Below, in pieces: positions 10,715 to 21,440 of a DNA stretch of 64,000 bases. Every line of letters begins with the position of its first letter. Position 1 is the first letter of the stretch. The position numbers and the translations under genes are program-made. The notes under the pieces are model-generated. The model was not told where the DNA came from, searched no databases, and was given only the letters and a program-made list of their open reading frames with translations. Origin of the DNA: Phascolomyces articulosus (taxonomy: Eukaryota > Mucoromycota > Mucoromycetes > Mucorales > Lichtheimiaceae); assembly GCA_025677815.1 (NCBI GenBank), contig JAIXMP010000001.1:1612001-1676000 (forward strand). The letters are read 5' to 3'.

Positions 10715-13078
10715 TTATTTTTCAGATATTTCATCTTCTCCACAAGAAGAAAATCTTATACTATTATCATCATTTTTTTCTGGGTCAATATTATGTCGAC
10801 CATGCTGATCTATGACGCCATCCTTTGTTGTATCTGAAAGCGAAACTGTGCTGCCAAGCGTTCCAGTCATTTTTTCACTGTTTCCCACTTCTCTAAGCCG
10901 GTTCTGTTGCTCTTTTTGCCATGCAATGGCTTCTGATCGCGCCATACGACCATGAAATAGGAAGGCAAGTATCATTACAACACCAGCCACTGCTGCTTGA
11001 ATAATTAACGCTTTGTATAAATTATTCGGTGGGTCTCCATGTGGATCACGAACCAGATCCATAACAACGACAAGGATAAAACCAGTTATTTGTGCGCCTT
11101 GCCAAAGAATCGAACTGGTTGTTGCGTCAGCTACTGGATAGGATGCTATATATGTAAAACAAAAAGAGAAGAAGGGAGAAGAATATTGCTGAATTTTTAG
11201 TTATTTATATCATGTTAACAAGTAGAGCTTAATTTTAAATAGAACTCTCCACTTTACTTTCACTGCCAAGTTCAATCACTACTGGAACTAGGAAAGATAA
11301 AAAGAATTGATTGATCGCCATTACAAATAAGATAGCTGCGTATGCATCTTTTCGAACTAATTTGATAAAAATCGAGTTAATATATAATTCAAACACAAGT
11401 GCCTGTAATAACAAGGAGTATATAATATAATTGTGACTTACTCATAAAAATAAATCCCACATCGCTCACGAGTACCATTGGTGCAATTAGCTTTAAGAAT
11501 AACTTGTGTTGCTTGGTTTTATCCAATACTGGGCCAGCGACCGCTATTATAATTATTTTGGTAAGAAAAATGATAAGTGACGATGAAGTAACAACAACAG
11601 AAGAAAAAACTTACAACAGCCAAGTGTGCCTGCAAAAAAAGCAATTGCATTCAATTGGCCAGCTTCTGCATCAGTATATCCATAAGGCGAAATGACTTGA
11701 GTAAATATGGTACCAAAAGCAATGCTTAGACCGACATTTAAACTATGCACTGTGAAAAGAATCCAAAAGTTATAGTTCTTGGAGAGTATTTTTAATCCAC
11801 TGAAAAAAGATGGTTTTTCTTGATCTTGAACTAATGAAGGAGGTGTTGGTGGTTTGGCGGGCAAGAAAATAAGAGGAACAAATGATGCTATGGCAATAAT
11901 TGTCACAATCAATACCTTTTTTTTATCCAGCAATTTTTTTTATAGTATATTAGAATATTAGAATATTGTAGCAATAAATAGAACGGAATTTATCAGTCGT
12001 ATGAAATAAGATGAACATTATATATACGTACAGTTGTTGGTATTTGTTCCAATTTTGTTGTGATGGGAGGGATCATAAACATGCCTAGAATAGCTCCATA
12101 ATTTGATGCTTGTTGTTGTCATGTAATAGGTTTGGAAATATAGATGATGTCGCAAATAATATTTGAGCAAATATTATAATATAATGTGTTGGTGAAAATA
12201 ATATTATTTGTAACTAAATCGTTTTATTTCCCCTTATCACCTATCAATAATCACCCTTACCAACAAACATTCCTGCGGTTGCTCGTTTGTTCTCTGTAAA
12301 CCACGTAGACGCAAACTAGTATACAAACATGGAAAATCAATTTGTGAGTAGTGTGCCTTGTTTGCTGATTTTTATCCGTCACTCCCCCTCTCCCTAGTTT
12401 TTAATACGTTTTTAAAACAAGTCCTATCCATGCTATACTAATCTAGTATATTACCATGGTCATAATATTTAATGAAAGTGGTGATGCAGCAGATCCAATA
12501 ACTTGTCCCACCATGACTAGAGGAAACGAATTCAATTTGCTTGCAACAAAACGAATAGTAGAGCCAATTGAACATAAAAAACCAGCAAGGATGAGCTAAT
12601 AAACAATATATCAAATTAGTAAACAAATTGGTAATAAATATTCTCAACTCGGTGAAAAATAAAAGGGGACCAAGCCCAAGGGAGGAAAAAGAGAGGGGTG
12701 GAAAATAAATTAACTCACAGATCGTTTTACGCCAAGTTTTTCAAAGAGCCAACCAGTAAGAAAGCTGAGAAAAACGTAGACTAAACATTGTACATTGGCT
12801 AACCAATTGACGCTTGTCAGAGATACTGAAAAATATTCTGCTGTAAGATTAGGGACGACACTAAAAGTAAACTGAAATACGGCAACAGCTGTCCGAAGCA
12901 TGACAAGGAAAAATAGGACTAGCCAAGCTTGTGGGTATGTCTTTAATAGTGGTGCTGATGATGAGCTAACAATGTCATCGACAATAGTTTGTGTGCATGA
13001 TCCAGTGTCTTCTTCCTTATAATCTTTTCCATCTTTCTTTTGTATAAATGATGGTTTACCGATAATTTTGTTCAACAT
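10715..13078 (-). CDS. MFS transporter of the SLC49/FLVCR family
   Basis: Multi-exon membrane transporter with about 12 TM helices. The first exon (13078-12720) holds a hydrophilic N-terminus and then TYPQAWLVLFFLVMLRTAV and SVNWLANVQCLVYV, ending at GVKRS. Later exons give RFVASKL and GQVIGSAASPLSLN (about 12430-12600), WFTENKRATAGMF (about 12260-12310), ASNYGAILGMFMIPPI (about 12060-12110), a second six-helix half (11930-11260) and a polar cytoplasmic tail (10950-10715). The NWL(A/S) and WF-ENxRATA motifs and the GxxxxxxPP segment are those of the FLVCR/SLC49 group (heme, choline or related export in animals), not the sugar or drug MFS groups. The substrate in fungi is unknown to me. The start ATG is chosen because the frame is closed just upstream and the preceding 500 bases are AT-rich leader. 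Introns are short (about 60-150 bases). Confidence 0.85.
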
Positions 13079-13627
13079 GTATTATATTTCCTATATCTTA
13101 TTAGGTTGATATGGGATTTTGGTATACAGAAAAAAAGTATATTTATATAAATATAAAAGTATATAAAAAAGAAAGAAGTTATTGATAAATAAATAAAAAG
13201 AGTACTATTATTACTGAATAAAAACCGAAAATAAGGATCCATTTTATGTAGATAGACTTTAAGTCTCGGATTTCTGATCCTGGACAATATTGAAATCAAA
13301 GAAACAAACAGATGATAATAAGGCCAACAATGATAATAACCTGAATAAAATAGCGTATAATATGGAGTAAATCAGATTATTTCGAAATAGCAAATAAGGT
13401 GTATAATAATAGGATTTGGTTAATCACTTTATATAGAAGAATAATGCGCATAAACAATTATATCGTTACAAAGTAACAAAAAAAAAACGCAAACTTTAAT
13501 AATATATTATACCACTTTGAACTTTATAATATATAAAATACAATCAATAGCAATCTAATTGAATAAAGAGTATTTATCTTTTTTTTATTCTTATAATTGT
13601 TGGATATTTATGTATTTTTTTCTCTTA
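13079..13627. other. Intergenic: transporter promoter and Wbp1 3' UTR
   Basis: Two same-strand (minus) genes flank 549 bases of A/T-rich DNA. It should hold the promoter of the SLC49-like gene and the terminator of the Wbp1 gene. Poly-A/T runs are the only visible pattern. Confidence 0.5.
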
Positions 13628-15525
13628 TTACTGTGATTTTGGCTTGGAATTTTTTAAATCTTGGCCACTCCATGTTGATAACCATACCAAACTAAATACA
13701 ATGAAACCGACAATCATGCTACCAACAGATGCATAGTAAGGGTATGCTGCGGATAAGAATCGTGGGTACTCGTTATGTCTGTAAGGTCGAATGGCGACAA
13801 CATCTTCGGCAAGCAAATAAGTCAATCCAGATCGCTTATAATTCACTTTAAAGGTAAAAACACCATATACATCAGGCAAACGGACATGTGCAGTAAATCG
13901 ACCAAAATGGTGTTCGGGTGCAACTGGAACTTGTTTCAATGTGGTACGAATATAAGGATCAAGCATGATGACCTCAAGTTGAATATCATTGGCCTTAAAA
14001 GGAACCCATTGATCATTGACGTATTCTGATACTTCAAGGATGTACAACTGTCATTTAAATAATGTATATGTCAGTTATAGTATATAAACATCCCCATCCC
14101 CAAAAGAAAAAGAAAATAAGAACTTAAATGTCTTGCTTCCTCCTTCTTTTCCCTTTTCTCCTTCTCGTCATTAATAATATACTTACAATTTCATCCTTAA
14201 TTCTATAAGCTTCAGGTTGGCTGGTTTCATTAATTTTATGATGACGATGATCAACGACCTTTAAGACACTCTTTTCTTGGAAAGTCCATTTGCTAATTTC
14301 ATCTACAAATTCAGCATTTCCAGAGGGAACATGTCTAAATACAAAATATAAATAATAAAAAAATGTTTTTGTTTTATCAGTATCCAAATGTTTTCGTCCA
14401 AAATAAAACATAATCACTGTACCTCTTGGCAGTGCCATTGGGACGAGTTTGTTCGACCTTTCTTTCGGCAAAGCTAATAAAGAGAAACACAAAAAGCAAT
14501 GTTTCTTTTAATAAAACATTTCTACAAGATTCGGTGTATTCTTTCTTTTTTCTACAAATTGAACCCTTCCTCTCTTACAAACCTATCTGAAAATAGATCA
14601 AGAGAGCCAGAAAATGTAGCCCGAGCCGAATTTCGTGCTTGCATTGCCGCCACGAGTTCAATATCCTCTCTACCAGAAGCTGAAGAGCTATATCCATCTG
14701 AACTGAACGCCGTACCTTCAGCTTTAAGAATAGAATTGAGCATAGGGGTGCTGCCCAATGATAAAGCAACGCCGCGGAACAAGATGGGTTTTTTAATGCC
14801 ATCAATAATACTGCTGGGTGCATCAATATGCGATGTTGAAATAAGATCGTGTTCTGTATCCTTGTGATCATATACATTTGCACCCATTGCATCGAATTCA
14901 ACTTCAAACTCGGCTGCCAAATCTCGAATAGCCAAACTAGGATCATTTGCTGTGGCAACGAGTAAGTTACCACCCTCGTTCACAAATTTTACCAATTGAA
15001 CATTGCCAACGCTCTTGTGCTTTCCAATATCTTTTTTTTTTTCAAAAGAAAAATAAATATAATATATCGCCAATTAACCTCAATAAATAATACAGGTACA
15101 TCTTAACACACAGAAATACATATTAAAACCATTTTTTAATTTACCTTTTGATTTATAGGCAAAGTGAATGACATGATCATACAAGTATTCACCATACTTT
15201 TCCAGAATGGTGGGACGTTCATCGGCAGGGGTTGTAAAAGAAAGTTGATAATCGCGGTCTAGCATTGATAATATATTCCATTAATTTCATTGAATTGAAA
15301 CCATCGTACTATGATTTTTGATATGCTGAGCAAAAGAAAGAAAGAATTTCTTTTTAGTGTTTTACCTTGCAATGATTGCCAGAATCGTGAATACAAGTCT
15401 TTATCCGCGAGATCATCAAGTAACACCAAGACGCGATCACCTGTTACTGACTTTGCCTCGACATGTGAGAAAAGAGTAATTAAAAATGAGATTGCTAGCG
15501 TTGCTAATACTATTGGGCTTCTCAT
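13628..15525 (-). CDS. WBP1: Oligosaccharyltransferase 48-kDa subunit (OST48/Wbp1)
   Basis: Essential non-catalytic subunit of the ER oligosaccharyltransferase, which transfers the dolichol-linked glycan to Asn in N-glycosylation. Residues 1-24 form a signal peptide (LATLAISFLITLFSHVEA), followed at once by the family's GDRVLVLLDDL strand. Other landmarks are FTTPADERPTI and YDHVIHFAYKSK (exon near 15150-15265), LVKFVNEGGNLLVA (15000-14950), LAAEFEVEFDA, the ISTSHIDAP segment, RNSARATFSGSLDLFSD (near 14620), and the C-terminal FGRFTAHVRLPDVYGVFTF. One membrane anchor near the end (SVGSMIVGFIVFSLVWLST) precedes a short Lys-containing tail, PKSQ. The gene has about six exons. Length, roughly 430-450 residues, matches yeast Wbp1 and human DDOST. 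All motifs are intact, so the gene looks functional. Confidence 0.93.
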
Positions 15526-15849
15526 CTTCTATTGTAATGTCCTTTTGCACGAATACTAATGATCGAAGCAACAAAGGACCTTTTTTTTGTTATACAGAGA
15601 GTGAAGGTTTTCCGCAGGAATTGGTTTTGCCACGTCAATTGGCAATTTGGAGCTTAATCATTTGCGGACTTACTAATTAACACTGTATTGTTACACATTG
15701 GGATGTTTTTTGTTGACAAAGATAAATTCGTTGTATTATGTTGATAGAATAAAAAGTATAATAATAATATAACAAGTAGTAAAGATAAAAAAAAGGGGAT
15801 GTTACAAAATTATATGTAAAATATGTATTATGAAGGGTCTTTTTCTATG
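15526..15849. other. Intergenic: Wbp1 promoter and transporter 3' UTR
   Basis: The 324 bases between two minus-strand genes act as the upstream region of Wbp1 and the 3' region of the SLC35F5-like gene. A 64-codon plus-strand open frame here begins antisense to the Wbp1 signal peptide and has no support. Confidence 0.5.
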
Positions 15850-17762
15850 CTATCGTGAAATGGAAGAAGATGATTGTTGTGGTTGTTCTTCTACGGCTAC
15901 TGATGCTCTTTCAACATCATCACTTTCATCTTCTTCTTGTGGTATAATCTCTCGATCTGCATATTTATCGTTGTTTTCAGCTTCTGATAGTGTAGCAAAA
16001 TTAACAGCAAAAAATCCAACAAGAACTAATACTGCGCCAGCTGCATATTGAAGATTAGGAATAATATGTTTAAATATTACATCTCCCATAAGTGCAAGAG
16101 GGATCTATTAAATATAAGATAAACAAGTCAATACAAACATAATTTTTATATCCATCCTTATTATCACTAATGTCTATACTTACCGTCAAAGAAATACCCA
16201 ATGTGACTACAAGAGGGGAAGTCATGAGCATCGATAATAACCAAAGGTAATCGGATCTATTCAAATGATCATGAACAGTCAGTAACCAAAATAAAAGGTT
16301 GTGACTAAAAATTATGATCAATATTTGCAATCATATCTAAAATGACTCACACAAACGTTCCAATGAAAGCATTCAATAATAAAGTTGCCCATAGGATACC
16401 ACCATGAGGTATTTCAAAAGTCTCCAAGCCGGTCCAATGCAGTATTGGGAAGATAGGCCATAATAATAAGACATTGAATGCACCCACAAAACCAAAGAAT
16501 AATGGCATGTTAATTCGCGATTCGTCTCCAATACGACGCTTTAACAATGTTGTATAGCAACCATAAAAGAATGCACCTGCAAGGGCCAGAAAGTCACCAA
16601 TTAAAGGTGCTGATGCTTCAGCTATTTCTGCCGTGGGTTCTTTTGGTGGCTCCTTAGTTGCAGATTCTTGATCAGAATAAGATACTAATACAACCCCACC
16701 AAAGCTATAAACGTAATGGATGCATTTGTTAAAAAAAAGAACAGGAATATCAAAATGGATAAGAGAGAAACTAAACAAACCTGACTGCAACTGCTGCAAC
16801 TCGAATTAATGTGAGTTTCTCGACACGAAATAATGCACCAATAGCCAAGGTAAATAGACCTGTAATCAATGAGCATGTTTTAATATTTTTTTCCCCAGGA
16901 TGTTATGATATCTGATCATGTTACCTGATGTGGAAGATAAAATTGTGCTGCTTCCAACAGAAGTATAAGCTAAACTTGCATTGGTTGTATAATTTGCACA
17001 AAACCAAAGGATACAGAACATTAAACTTAATCGAATTGTTTCAATGGTATTGAGACGATCATGACTACTGCGCCCTGATTCTTCTTCATTCACGATGAAT
17101 GATGATCTTTGTGCTTCATTTTCATCTGAAGCTAAACTGGATCGTCGGTTCGGCTATAAATTTTTACGAATTTCCTTCCGATGCATCAGTATCACACAAT
17201 TTTACATCTTTAAATCTATTGATTCTATCAAACAAGTATATTTTTACCTCATTATTATTTGTCGTTAGATAATCCGCCGTAGGATCTTCACGCATAATTA
17301 ATCTATAAACGAAAACAGTAGTAAAATTGTTTAATGCAATTGAAGGAAAGGAAAAAAGATGATTATATATATATATATATATTTATATGAAAAAGATTAA
17401 AAAGACGAACTTTGCATACTCTTCTGGAGAAAATACATTTTTTCGTTTATAGGCAAATAATAATGGTATAAGATAAAACGAAAACGTGGCTGTATTGAGA
17501 TATGTCACTAAGAATGGTTTATCATAGTTTTGTTCTCCAAAAATACTCTATTTTTTTTTAAAAAAAAAATAAAAAGATAATTATTAAAGACAAAAGTTCC
17601 TTATCGTGTAAGACCTTTTTGTTCGAAGATAATCGTAATAATGGTATAAAAACTTACATTCATTGCAAATGACGAACTAACCCATATAAATACAACTGCA
17701 ATCAGTGCACAGATACCCAAAAAGTATCGTCGCCGAGATGGCCGACTCTCATTGTCAGCCAT
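15850..17762 (-). CDS. Drug/metabolite transporter family protein, SLC35F5-like (yeast Thi74/YML018C type)
   Basis: Multi-span EamA/DMT-type membrane protein with about ten TM helices, as in the SLC35F group of vacuolar or endomembrane transporters. The start MADNESRPSRRRYF leads straight into TM1 (GICALIAVVFIWVSSSFAM), the SLC35F signature. Further exons give FLVTYLNTATFSFYLIPLLF (about 17440-17520), WFCANYTTNASLAYTSVGS followed by TILSSTSG (about 16930-17010), and GLFTLAIGALFRVEKLT. They continue with GDFLALAGAFFYGCYTTLLK and NMPLFFGFVGAFNVLLLWP (16600-16430), SDYLWLLSMLMTSPLVVTLG (16240), IPLALMGD and a final TM before an acidic tail with DDVERASVAVEE. The frame is open upstream of the chosen ATG up to an acceptor-like CAG near 17824, so a leader intron or an N-terminal extension is possible. 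The gene is divergent from the apyrase gene. The substrate is not known. Confidence 0.85.
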
Positions 17763-18397
17763 GGCCACGTTTCGATTATTAATAAAAGTGTTGGGTTGCT
17801 GCGAAATAAAATCCCAGGAACCTGAAAAAAAAGGGAAAAGGGTCTACACCTCTACACAATTGTAATAAGATATGTTGTGACTGATAATGCAGTGAAGTTA
17901 CCAAAATGATGCCATTGAATCCATTTTTGGTGGTTGAGTGTTGTGCATAGCCTGTCTTTTTTATTTTATTATTTCCAAAGAGTTCCTCACGATAAAAGAA
18001 TCTCTTTTTTATTTAACTTGAGAGTTTTGTGTGGTAAGTAAAAAAAAATAATATATCATAAACCCTTTCACTTATCTAATCATCTAAAAGTTCAAAATGA
18101 CCTAACCTTTTTTCTTTATTTTTATATATACTTGACAGTTTCCATTACAATCTGTCATCTCTCCTCCAGTCTATTTTTTTTCTTTTTCTAATTGGTGACA
18201 CCACATATTTCTCTCTTAATTAAATCGAAGTCTTTATTATTGTCATCAATAAGCCATCAATTCAAAAAAAGAAAAGAAAAAAAAAAGACGCAATTATACC
18301 ACAACAATCATCACGACAAAGCGTTCTGATATATAATACTTTTATATATATATTGGACGTGTTATAACATTCGGGAACCTGCAGCAACCGTGCTCGA
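17763..18397. promoter_or_regulatory. Divergent intergenic promoter region (SLC35F5-like / apyrase)
   Basis: The 635 bases lie between two divergently transcribed genes and must serve both promoters. The left part contains an acceptor-like TTTCAG at about 17821-17830 and a donor-like GTAACT near 17900, which fits a leader intron of the minus-strand gene. The right part is pyrimidine-rich, with a TATATATA stretch near 18340 about 55 bases before the apyrase ATG. No specific operator was recognised. Confidence 0.5.
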
Positions 18398-20807
18398 ATG
18401 CGGGAACATTTGTTAGTAAAACGGCACGCGGCCTTTGCACCTCGACAAGAACCTTCAATAATTGATGATGTCGATGAACCTTGGGAAAACAACAGACGTT
18501 ATGGCGTCGTTATCGACGCAGGATCATCTGGTTCCAGAGTATACGTTTACTCATGGAAAGACCATGAACACGTAAAATCTACATGGGCACCTGAAGAATT
18601 AAAAGGCAGTATACCCATCGTCGAACGAGGCGATCAGCTTGGCCTTAAATGGACGCGAAGGGAAGAACCTGGTATGTCTTTGTAAAAAAAAAATAGAAAC
18701 CGTTTTTATTTTCATCGTACCTTTTTTTTTCTTTTTAGTCTAATTTTTTTTTTTAATTCACAAATAAAACTTTCTTATTATGTGTTTAAAAATAGGTATA
18801 TCCACCTTTGGTAGTCGACCACAAGAAGTGGGTGAACATTTACAATTACTTTTGGATTTTGCAACTGAAGTCGTACCAAAGGAAAGTCTTAACGACACAC
18901 CAGTGTTTTTGATGGCAACAGCTGGTATGCGTCTGTTACCTAGTGAAGAGCGCTCCACCTTATTAAAGTCAACATGTAGCTATATCCAAAACAACTATGC
19001 ATTCCATATTAGCGATTGTGACACACATATTCGAGTGATTCCAGGTGAATTGGAAGGAATTTATGGATGGGTCGCCGTCAATTATCTTATGGGAGGATTT
19101 GATACTAGTATCCAAGCCTATATGGACGGAAATCGACGCCAACCCGGCGAACAGCATCATACATTTGGTTTTTTGGACATGGGCGGTGCAAGTGCTCAAA
19201 TTGCATTCGAACCTGAGCATCATCAACGTGAGGAACATTTTGAAGATCTCAGCCGAATCTATCTACACACATTAGATGGTAAAAAAGTGGAATACGATGT
19301 TTTTGTGACAACCTTTTTGGGATATGGCAGTAATGAAGCACGACGACGATACCTCGAAGAACGTGTAAAGCAGGCACATATGCAAAACAAAAGTGGCAAG
19401 AATTTATTGGATGAACATCGTACGCTTCATTTGGATGATCCATGTCTACCACCTGGTCTCGAATTGATGGACTCACATTCCACCAGCGTTCCATTGACAC
19501 TCCATGGCACTGGATCATTTACCCAATGTTTAGAATTCACCACACCCTTGTTGAACAAGGATGCTGTTTGTCCAGCTAAGCCATGTTTGTTTAACGGTGT
19601 TCATACGCCTGACATCGATTGGTCTGTAAATAAATTTGTTGGTGTTTCCGAGTACTGGTATTCCTCACACGACATTTTGGGATTGGGTGGTGTTTATGAT
19701 TTTACCGAATATGAAAAAAAGGCAACCGAGTATTGTCAAAAGGATTGGAAAGCAATTGCAGATGAACACAAGGATATGGATTCGACGGATATTCAACATC
19801 ATCAGATGCAGTGTTTTAAATCGGCGTGGATCGTCAATGTTTTACATGAAGGTATCGAAATCCCACGTCTTGTGGACCCAGCCCATGGTACCATTCCTGA
19901 TGATCAAGAACTTTTGGAACAATCTATCGAGTCCATCGAATCGAAAAACTGGAGTCCGCCTTTTCAAAGTATTGATACAATTAATGATATTCAAGTGTCA
20001 TGGACTTTAGGTGCCATGGTGCTTCATGTGGCAAACCAAATTCCATTAGTTGATTCAAATGATTATCAAGGCCATAGCACTGACGACGAAGGAACACATC
20101 CTATTGCAGATGGCGTGGAATTGCCAAAACCTCATTCATCTGGTATTGACCAACAGCAACCACAGCAACCCACTATCAACAACGAAACAGATGTATTCGA
20201 TTCTTTATGGTCCAAATCAATGTCATTTGATACGATGACATTGATGATTATTATGCTTTTTTTTTCTGTTTTCTTATGGTGTATTTACAAGAAGGTGGGT
20301 CGCAAACGACGCTCCATGGAAGAAGCACGTTGGGAGGGTCCAAATGGTGGTCTTTTGGGAAGCAATAACGGATATACAGGATCATCGTCAATTACACCTT
20401 ACCGATTGGCAAGTGCACTTGGAACAGCTTTATCTCGATCAACACTTACATTGCGAACATGGACATCAAGGATATTGAAAGGGAGATCACCATCACAAGG
20501 AACCAATGGCATTGATGTGGATACTTTTTCTGAACAATTGGATACAGTATCAATTAATATCAGTGGTAGTGGTACCAATAGTCCCACAGGTCGTCCTACG
20601 CCTATGGCAACATTGGGTCCCTCTTCTCGTTCACAAAGTGCCATCTCCATGAAATATTGGAGTAAAAAACGTTACAGCGGTGATAGTCATGCTACTTTAT
20701 TCCCAACAACCAATGAAAACCGTATACCATTGCGAAGTTCATCCTCGGCTGTTAATTTAGCGAATCGAGCAAGCTCTAGTAGTAACAATGGTAGCCCAGA
20801 CAGTTAA
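18398..20807 (+). CDS. YND1: Golgi apyrase, GDA1/CD39 family (Ynd1-like)
   Basis: Nucleoside di/triphosphatase of the secretory pathway. In yeast, Ynd1 hydrolyses GDP/UDP produced by Golgi glycosylation so that nucleotide-sugar import can continue. Two exons (18398-18671, 18796-20807) join to 761 residues. The apyrase conserved regions are all present: ACR1 DAGSSGSR at residues 40-47, ACR2 ATAGMR (near 18920), ACR3 PGELEGIYGWVAVNY (near 19045-19090) and ACR4 LDMGGASAQIAFE (near 19175-19210). One C-terminal TM (TLMIIMLFFSVFLWCIYKK, near 20240-20295) is followed by a long Ser/Thr-rich cytoplasmic tail. There is no signal peptide and the N-terminus is short, as in Ynd1 rather than Gda1, which has an N-terminal anchor. 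The gene pairs logically with the OST subunit nearby (glycosylation), though no co-regulation is shown. Confidence 0.92.
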
Positions 20808-21440
20808 CAATATATATACGCATAAACCAACCAACCAACAAAACAAAACAAACAAAGCAAAGCAAAACATTATATAACTTATTGATATATATACACTCTA
20901 AGAAAAAAAGACAAGTTTTATTTTTTAACAACTTTTTTATACATATATATACAAAAAGAAAACTATGTTAATGACGTAACTTTTTTCTTCTTTCAATGTA
21001 TACATCCATAAACACCCGTATGCCTTCCCCCGCTATAGCAACGAATAATTTAACGACTTTCACCTTTTTTCTCCCTCTCTTTCCCCGCTTGGCCCTGTTT
21101 AAAAAACATAGAATAATAGCATTTTTTGCTTACATATATTGTATTACATGTAATGTTAAGTAATCACACGATTGTTTTTTTTTTGATTGATGCAAAGTGA
21201 AAATGTATATGACAAACCTCGGATATTGGAAATGAAAAGAAATGTGAAACGAGGAAGTTCAATATATATATATATATAAGACGGGGCATACATGTGTATA
21301 AAAAAAGAGAGAGATAAAGATAAAAAGAGAGTGATAGTGAATGAGAGAAAGAGAAAGAAAAGAGGAAAAGATTGGAAATTCGAGAGGAAGAGAGTATGTG
21401 TATGTATGTTTGCGTTTAGTCCATATGCTGAGAAGTTAGC
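20808..21440. other. Convergent 3' intergenic region
   Basis: Two genes end towards each other here. The left part has simple CCAACCAAC/AAACAAAACAAA repeats right after the apyrase stop codon. The right part has TA runs and a GAGA-rich purine tract (about 21300-21400). It contains both 3' UTRs and no gene. Confidence 0.6.

Noticed and set aside
15486..15680. 64-codon plus-strand open frame with a hydrophobic start (MRLLALLILLGF)
   Set aside because: Its start is antisense to the Wbp1 signal peptide, which is hydrophobic-coding on both strands; no promoter, motif or continuation supports it.
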